DNA of 64,000 nucleotides from Flavobacteriaceae bacterium CG2_30_31_66. GTDB lineage: Bacteria > Bacteroidota > Bacteroidia > Flavobacteriales > Flavobacteriaceae. The stretch covers positions 29,998 through 93,997 of the forward strand of contig MNYM01000034.1 of assembly GCA_001873065.1 (NCBI GenBank). Reading direction: 5' to 3'. This document shows, piece after piece, positions 59,918 through 64,000 of the stretch. The position numbers and the translations under genes were made by a program. How positions within the stretch are numbered: the stretch's first letter is position 1; each line of letters opens with the position of its first letter. Under the pieces are notes generated by a model. It was not told where the DNA came from, made no database searches, and saw nothing but the letters and a program-made list of their open reading frames with translations.

Positions 59918-60298
59918 ATGAGGATAGATAAATATTTGTGGTGTATTCGTGTATTTAAAACAAGAAGTTTGGCAACAGATGCTTGTAAAAAAGGACACAT
60001 AAAAATTGGTGGAAGTAACATAAAAGCCTCCAGAGAAGTATTTGGAAACGAATTGTTATTGGTTAGAAAAGACCAAATCAATTATCAAATTAAAGTTTTA
60101 GATTTGCCAGAGAGTAGGATTGGTGCAAAATTGGTAGATTTGTATCGAAAAGATATGACCCCAAAAGAAGAGTTTGAGAAAAATGAATTATTGAAATTCG
60201 CCAAGGACTATTATCGCAAAAAAGGGGAAGGACGCCCAACTAAAAAAGACAGAAGAGACATTGATGGATATCAAGAAAACAATATAGAAACACGATGA
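59918..60298 (+). CDS. S4-domain RNA-binding protein (Hsp15-like)
   Basis: MRIDKYLWCIRVFKTRSLATDACKKGHIKIGG, C-term KKGEGRPTKKDRRDID. Confidence 0.9.
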   Translation: MRIDKYLWCIRVFKTRSLATDACKKGHIKIGGSNIKASREVFGNELLLVRKDQINYQIKVLDLPESRIGAKLVDLYRKDMTPKEEFEKNELLKFAKDYYRKKGEGRPTKKDRRDIDGYQENNIETR

Positions 60299-60798
60299 CA
60301 AAAGAAAATAACATCATCTTAGATACTATTCAAATAAACCAAAAAATCAAGCGAATTGCCTATCAAATATATGAAAGCAATTCCGATGAAAAAGAGGTGG
60401 TGATTGCAGGAATTATGGGTAATGGCTATATTTTTGCCGAAAAACTTGTAAAGGTACTTTCAGAAATTTCTGATTTGAAAGTAATTATTTGCTTGGTCAA
60501 TATCAATAAGAAAAATCCTTTAGATATTGTAACAACTTCATTGACTGTAAATGAATATAAAAATAAATCATTGGTGCTGGTTGATGATGTTTTGAGTTCA
60601 GGAACCACCCTGATTTATGGCGTAAAACACTTTTTGGATGTTCCTTTAAAACGATTTAAAACAGCAGTCTTGGTAAATAGAAATCATAAAAAATATCCTG
60701 TAAAAGCTGATTTTAAAGGCGTTTCATTATCAACATCAATCAAAGAACATGTGCAGATAGATTTTTTAGAGGAGAAATCTGTTGCATATTTACAGTAA
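60295..60798 (+). CDS. Phosphoribosyltransferase family protein
   Basis: PRPP motif LVLVDDVLSSGTTL; ATGA overlap with the upstream gene. Confidence 0.88.
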   Translation: MTKENNIILDTIQINQKIKRIAYQIYESNSDEKEVVIAGIMGNGYIFAEKLVKVLSEISDLKVIICLVNINKKNPLDIVTTSLTVNEYKNKSLVLVDDVLSSGTTLIYGVKHFLDVPLKRFKTAVLVNRNHKKYPVKADFKGVSLSTSIKEHVQIDFLEEKSVAYLQ

Positions 60799-61305
60799 CA
60801 AATTTTCAATTTCGTTAACAATTTCTAAGGTTGATTTTTTATCAACAACCAGCAATTTCTTGGCTTGTTCATAAAAAAAACGTCTTTCAAAAAGATGTTT
60901 TGCAATAAATTCAGGAACTTGCTCATCTTCCAAAAGAGCAATCAAAGGTCTTGAACTTTTGTTTTTTAAAAGTCTTTCTGATAAGGTTTGGATGGAGGCT
61001 TTTAAATAAATAGAAAGTGCGTTTTTCTCATGAATCAATTCCATATTAGTAGCATAACAAGGAGTGCCCCCGCCTAAAGAAAGGATACAATATTGTTGAT
61101 TTACAAGAACTTCCTTTAAATATTCGTGCTCTTTTTTTCTAAAATAGATTTCGCCATCTTGTGAAAATATCTCAGAAACAGACTTGTTTTCTTTTTTAGA
61201 AATATAATTATCCAAGTCTATAAAAGGCATCTTTAATTTTTCAGAGAGCTTTTTGCCAATTGTTGATTTTCCAGAGGCCATATATCCTAACAAGACAATT
61301 TTCAT
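60790..61305 (-). CDS. aroK: Shikimate kinase
   Basis: MKIVLLGYMASGKSTIGKKLSEKL, FIDLDNYISKKENKSVSEIF, ILSLGGGTPCY. Confidence 0.94.
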   Translation of the reverse strand: MKIVLLGYMASGKSTIGKKLSEKLKMPFIDLDNYISKKENKSVSEIFSQDGEIYFRKKEHEYLKEVLVNQQYCILSLGGGTPCYATNMELIHEKNALSIYLKASIQTLSERLLKNKSSRPLIALLEDEQVPEFIAKHLFERRFFYEQAKKLLVVDKKSTLEIVNEIENLLL

Positions 61306-61403
61306 GATTCTATTTATTTTTGGCAAATATCGTGAAAATATATTCAATTTTCTGAAAGCTATATTATAAGTTAACTGTATATTTGCACGCCTATTATTTT
61401 AAT

Positions 61404-61476
61404 GACCTGGTAGCTCAGTTGGTAGAGCATTTCACTTTTAATGAAAGGGTCCTGGGTTCGAATCCCAGCCCGGTCA
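61404..61476 (+). tRNA. tRNA-Lys (anticodon TTT)
   Basis: Cloverleaf GACCTGG-TA-GCTC...TTTCA-CTTTTAA-TGAAA...CTGGG-TTCGAAT-CCCAG-CCCGGTC-A. Confidence 0.95.
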
Positions 61477-61478
61477 CT

Positions 61479-61511
61479 AAAAAGTTAGTTTTTAAAACTA
61501 ACTTTTTTTAA
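61479..61511 (+). terminator. Hairpin between the two tRNAs
   Basis: AAAAAGTTAGTTTTTAAAACTAACTTTTTTT. Confidence 0.7.
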
Positions 61512-61525
61512 TATTTTTTTAAAAC

Positions 61526-61609
61526 GCGCGTATGGCGAAATTGGTAGACGCGCAAGCTTGAGGGGCTTGTGTTCGCAAGGATGTGCTGGTTCGAATCCAG
61601 TTACGCGCA
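61526..61609 (+). tRNA. tRNA-Leu (anticodon GAG)
   Basis: GCGCGTA/TACGCGC acceptor, CAAGC-TTGAGGG-GCTTG anticodon arm, long variable arm, GGTTCGAATCC T-arm. Confidence 0.95.
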
Positions 61610-61683
61610 CTTTTTAGAATTTATTTTTCATCTTCACAAAATATTAACCTTTCTTGAAAAGTTTTATAGCTATTTTTGTTTCC

Positions 61684-62490
61684 ATGCAAAGAAATCTATT
61701 CATTTTATGTTTATTGTTTTCATTGGGTATTTTTTCTCAGAATGATACTATCAGAAGAACAATATTAAGGGGTCAAATTATTCATTCAGAAACGAAACAC
61801 GCATTGAGTGCAGCTCACGTATTGAATTTAAATACTGTGCAAGGAACCATCACCAATGAAAATGGTTTTTTTGAATTGCCTGCTATTGTCAATGATACTA
61901 TTTTGGTCTCGTATTTGGGATATTCATCCATCAAACTGAAAATCACAAACGACTTATTAAAAGGAAATGAATTGGAAATTGCATTGTATGAAAAATCCGA
62001 GGAAACTAAAGAAATTATTATCAAATCAACACAACTCATAGGTGTTTTAGAAATTGATATCAAGCAAGTTCCTAAAGATAAATTCACGAGAATTCATATC
62101 AATGGATTGCCACAAACGTATGAAGTTGGGAGACCGACCAAAAAAAATTACACCTCTCCTATTGCAGCGTTGTTTCAACCTGTTGATTTTTTGTACAATC
62201 TTTTTGGTAACAAACCCAAACAGTTGAAAAAATTACAAAAATTAAAGCATGAAGATGATTTACGTAAAATGCTTTCAGGTAAATTTGATAGAGAAGTAAT
62301 GATGGAATATCTTGGAATGGATAGCCAAGAATTATCAGAATTGCTAACAGATTGTAATTACTCTGAATACTTTATTAAAAAAGCCTCTGATTTACAGCTA
62401 ATTGAAGCAGTTTTAGATTGTTATGAAAACTATAAAGCCTTGAAAAAAGGGAGTATTGATCGCGATAGAATTCCTGTTAAAAAGAACTAA
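61684..62490 (+). CDS. Carboxypeptidase-like regulatory domain protein
   Basis: Signal peptide MQRNLFILCLLFSLGIFSQ; RGQIIHSETKHALSAAHVLNLNTVQGTITNENGFFELP. Confidence 0.8.
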   Translation: MQRNLFILCLLFSLGIFSQNDTIRRTILRGQIIHSETKHALSAAHVLNLNTVQGTITNENGFFELPAIVNDTILVSYLGYSSIKLKITNDLLKGNELEIALYEKSEETKEIIIKSTQLIGVLEIDIKQVPKDKFTRIHINGLPQTYEVGRPTKKNYTSPIAALFQPVDFLYNLFGNKPKQLKKLQKLKHEDDLRKMLSGKFDREVMMEYLGMDSQELSELLTDCNYSEYFIKKASDLQLIEAVLDCYENYKALKKGSIDRDRIPVKKN

Positions 62491-62983
62491 CGATATTGAA
62501 AAGGTTATTTTTTTGTTGATTATAGTTTTTTTAAACAATACTTTTTACACAAAAAATTCGGCTATCCTTTTTTAACATTCTCATATAGAGCTAATAAGTT
62601 TGATTTTTTTTCTCAATTATTAGATATTTTAATTTATTATTCGTACTTTTGAGCTGTTATAAATAAATTATTAACCCCTTAATCACAGTACTAATGAACC
62701 CACCATTACTCCTAAAGTTTTGTTTAATCGATTTTATTTTCAAAGACATCTCATAATTAATTCTCGTTTTTCTTAAAAAAATTGTATTTTTAGTATTTTA
62801 CATTTCTTGATAACTTTTAAAAAGTTGTATTTTGGAGTTGTTTTTACAAACTTATACTCCTACTAATAAACCAAAGAAAAACATAAAAATGCTAAAATTT
62901 TAAAAAAAAAGGTATTTATATGATATATAAATTACCCGTCAATACTGTATAATTTTACCTGAGTGAACCAAAAAAAAATTAAA

Positions 62984-64000
62984 ATGAGCCCACAATTCCT
63001 AAAAAGCTTATTCGCTATTTTACTAATTACCTCTTCGCAGTTAGTCATTGGAAATAGTTTTATAAAAGCAGAAAAAAACCTTAAAACTGAGGAAATCTCT
63101 TCGCTTTGGAGCAAACACGAATCTAATTGGAAAAATACCAATCGTTTCAATCAAGATCCTTTCTGGATATTTACGCAATCGCAACCAAAAGAAACGTTGG
63201 GTAAAAATAAGAAACAACCTATTTTAAAAAGTTTCTCTTTAACAAACTTTTTATCCACATATTGTGGAATTGAAAAAGCAAATGGTGGCGGTTTTTCAAC
63301 AAAAGTCACCTCTGTAATCAATAACGGAGGAAGTTATACCATAGAAATCTTAGTTTCTCATGATGGTTGTGGAGGACCTTCTTGTAAAGAATTGAGTCAT
63401 TTTTCAATTAAAGCAAACCCTGGTTCTTATTCAAATGTTTCTTGGGAAAAGGTTTCTGGAGGAAATATTAATGGAAATATTGAGATTTCTTTAGGAAATA
63501 ATGATCCTTTTGACGGATTTAAATTAGACAATGTAAGTGGAATTGGAGACGGAAATGCAGGTTCATTTAAAATAACTTATACTTTAAATGCGCTACAAAA
63601 ACAAGACTTTTTAGCAAAAGCTGGGAACAATTATACTCAAATAGCTTCGTTTAGTATCGCTGATTTTGAAGCTGTTATGGATTGTTTAAATCCTCCCTGT
63701 ACAACTGCTGAAAACACGACTTCTACTGATGCAATTATAGAAAACGAAACTAAAACATTGATTGGAAGTCCAGTTGGAGGCACTTGGTCTATTGTTGCTG
63801 GTGGTGGTTCTATAAATGGTAGTACATATACACCTGCAAATATTACATCAAACAGAAATGTAACAATAAGATATACGATTGCTGAGGATGGAAGTTGTCC
63901 AGAAACTACTAGTGATGTTTCTTTTACAGTGACACCCATTATAGTACAACCTAATGAAAGTTTTTACCCATTAGAACCTGCATTGTGTTTTAATATTTGT
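62984..64000 (+). CDS. N-terminal part of a large secreted protein (continues past the window)
   Basis: Open frame from ATG 62984 to the window end (339 codons, no stop): MSPQFLKSLFAILLITSSQLVIGNSFIKAEKN... ; not in the track because it has no stop here. Confidence 0.75.
   Translation, partial: MSPQFLKSLFAILLITSSQLVIGNSFIKAEKNLKTEEISSLWSKHESNWKNTNRFNQDPFWIFTQSQPKETLGKNKKQPILKSFSLTNFLSTYCGIEKANGGGFSTKVTSVINNGGSYTIEILVSHDGCGGPSCKELSHFSIKANPGSYSNVSWEKVSGGNINGNIEISLGNNDPFDGFKLDNVSGIGDGNAGSFKITYTLNALQKQDFLAKAGNNYTQIASFSIADFEAVMDCLNPPCTTAENTTSTDAIIENETKTLIGSPVGGTWSIVAGGGSINGSTYTPANITSNRNVTIRYTIAEDGSCPETTSDVSFTVTPIIVQPNESFYPLEPALCFNIC

Noticed and set aside
1-64000. CRISPR array, intact transposase/IS, prophage or toxin-antitoxin pair
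   Set aside because: No regularly spaced direct repeats, no DDE/HUH/serine recombinase ORFs, no phage structural genes and no convincing TA pair seen.

Overview
The window is a 64 kb AT-rich chromosomal segment that looks like Bacteroidota, most likely a marine or cold-adapted Flavobacteriia. This rests on gene content: PorV-family protein, DUF4105/Lnb, TonB/carboxypeptidase-regulatory receptors, FKBP lipoprotein. About 50 CDS can be supported. Most are core housekeeping genes: recQ, kpsF-type isomerase, tatC, lptB, pssA, aroQ, xerD, rny, zapA, nth, an ECF sigma factor, uvrA, ppc and aroK. I also see tRNA-Lys(TTT), tRNA-Leu(GAG) and a well-supported 6S-like RNA between zapA and rny. The accessory regions worth attention are: (1) 1-3050, a lipoprotein/DUF6175-type envelope operon; (2) 28.3-39.3 kb, with three paralogous short HMA-like/AraC regulators interspersed with a GH130 + GT4-fusion carbohydrate pair, a small basic protein, a five-repeat Ig-like + DUF3494 (ice-binding-like) lipoprotein and an OmpA-family protein; (3) 41.2-42.05 kb, a decayed TPR sensor kinase/LuxR response-regulator locus collapsed into an out-of-frame fusion; (4) 42.3-45.0 kb, a divergent PEP carboxylase with an altered glycine-rich catalytic motif; (5) 51.4-58.6 kb, an RND efflux operon with a broken periplasmic gene, next to a cluster of GC-rich palindromes. 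A formiminotransferase-GNAT fusion lies at 12.6-14.1 kb. I saw no CRISPR array, intact transposase or prophage. All family calls come from reading translations without database searches.
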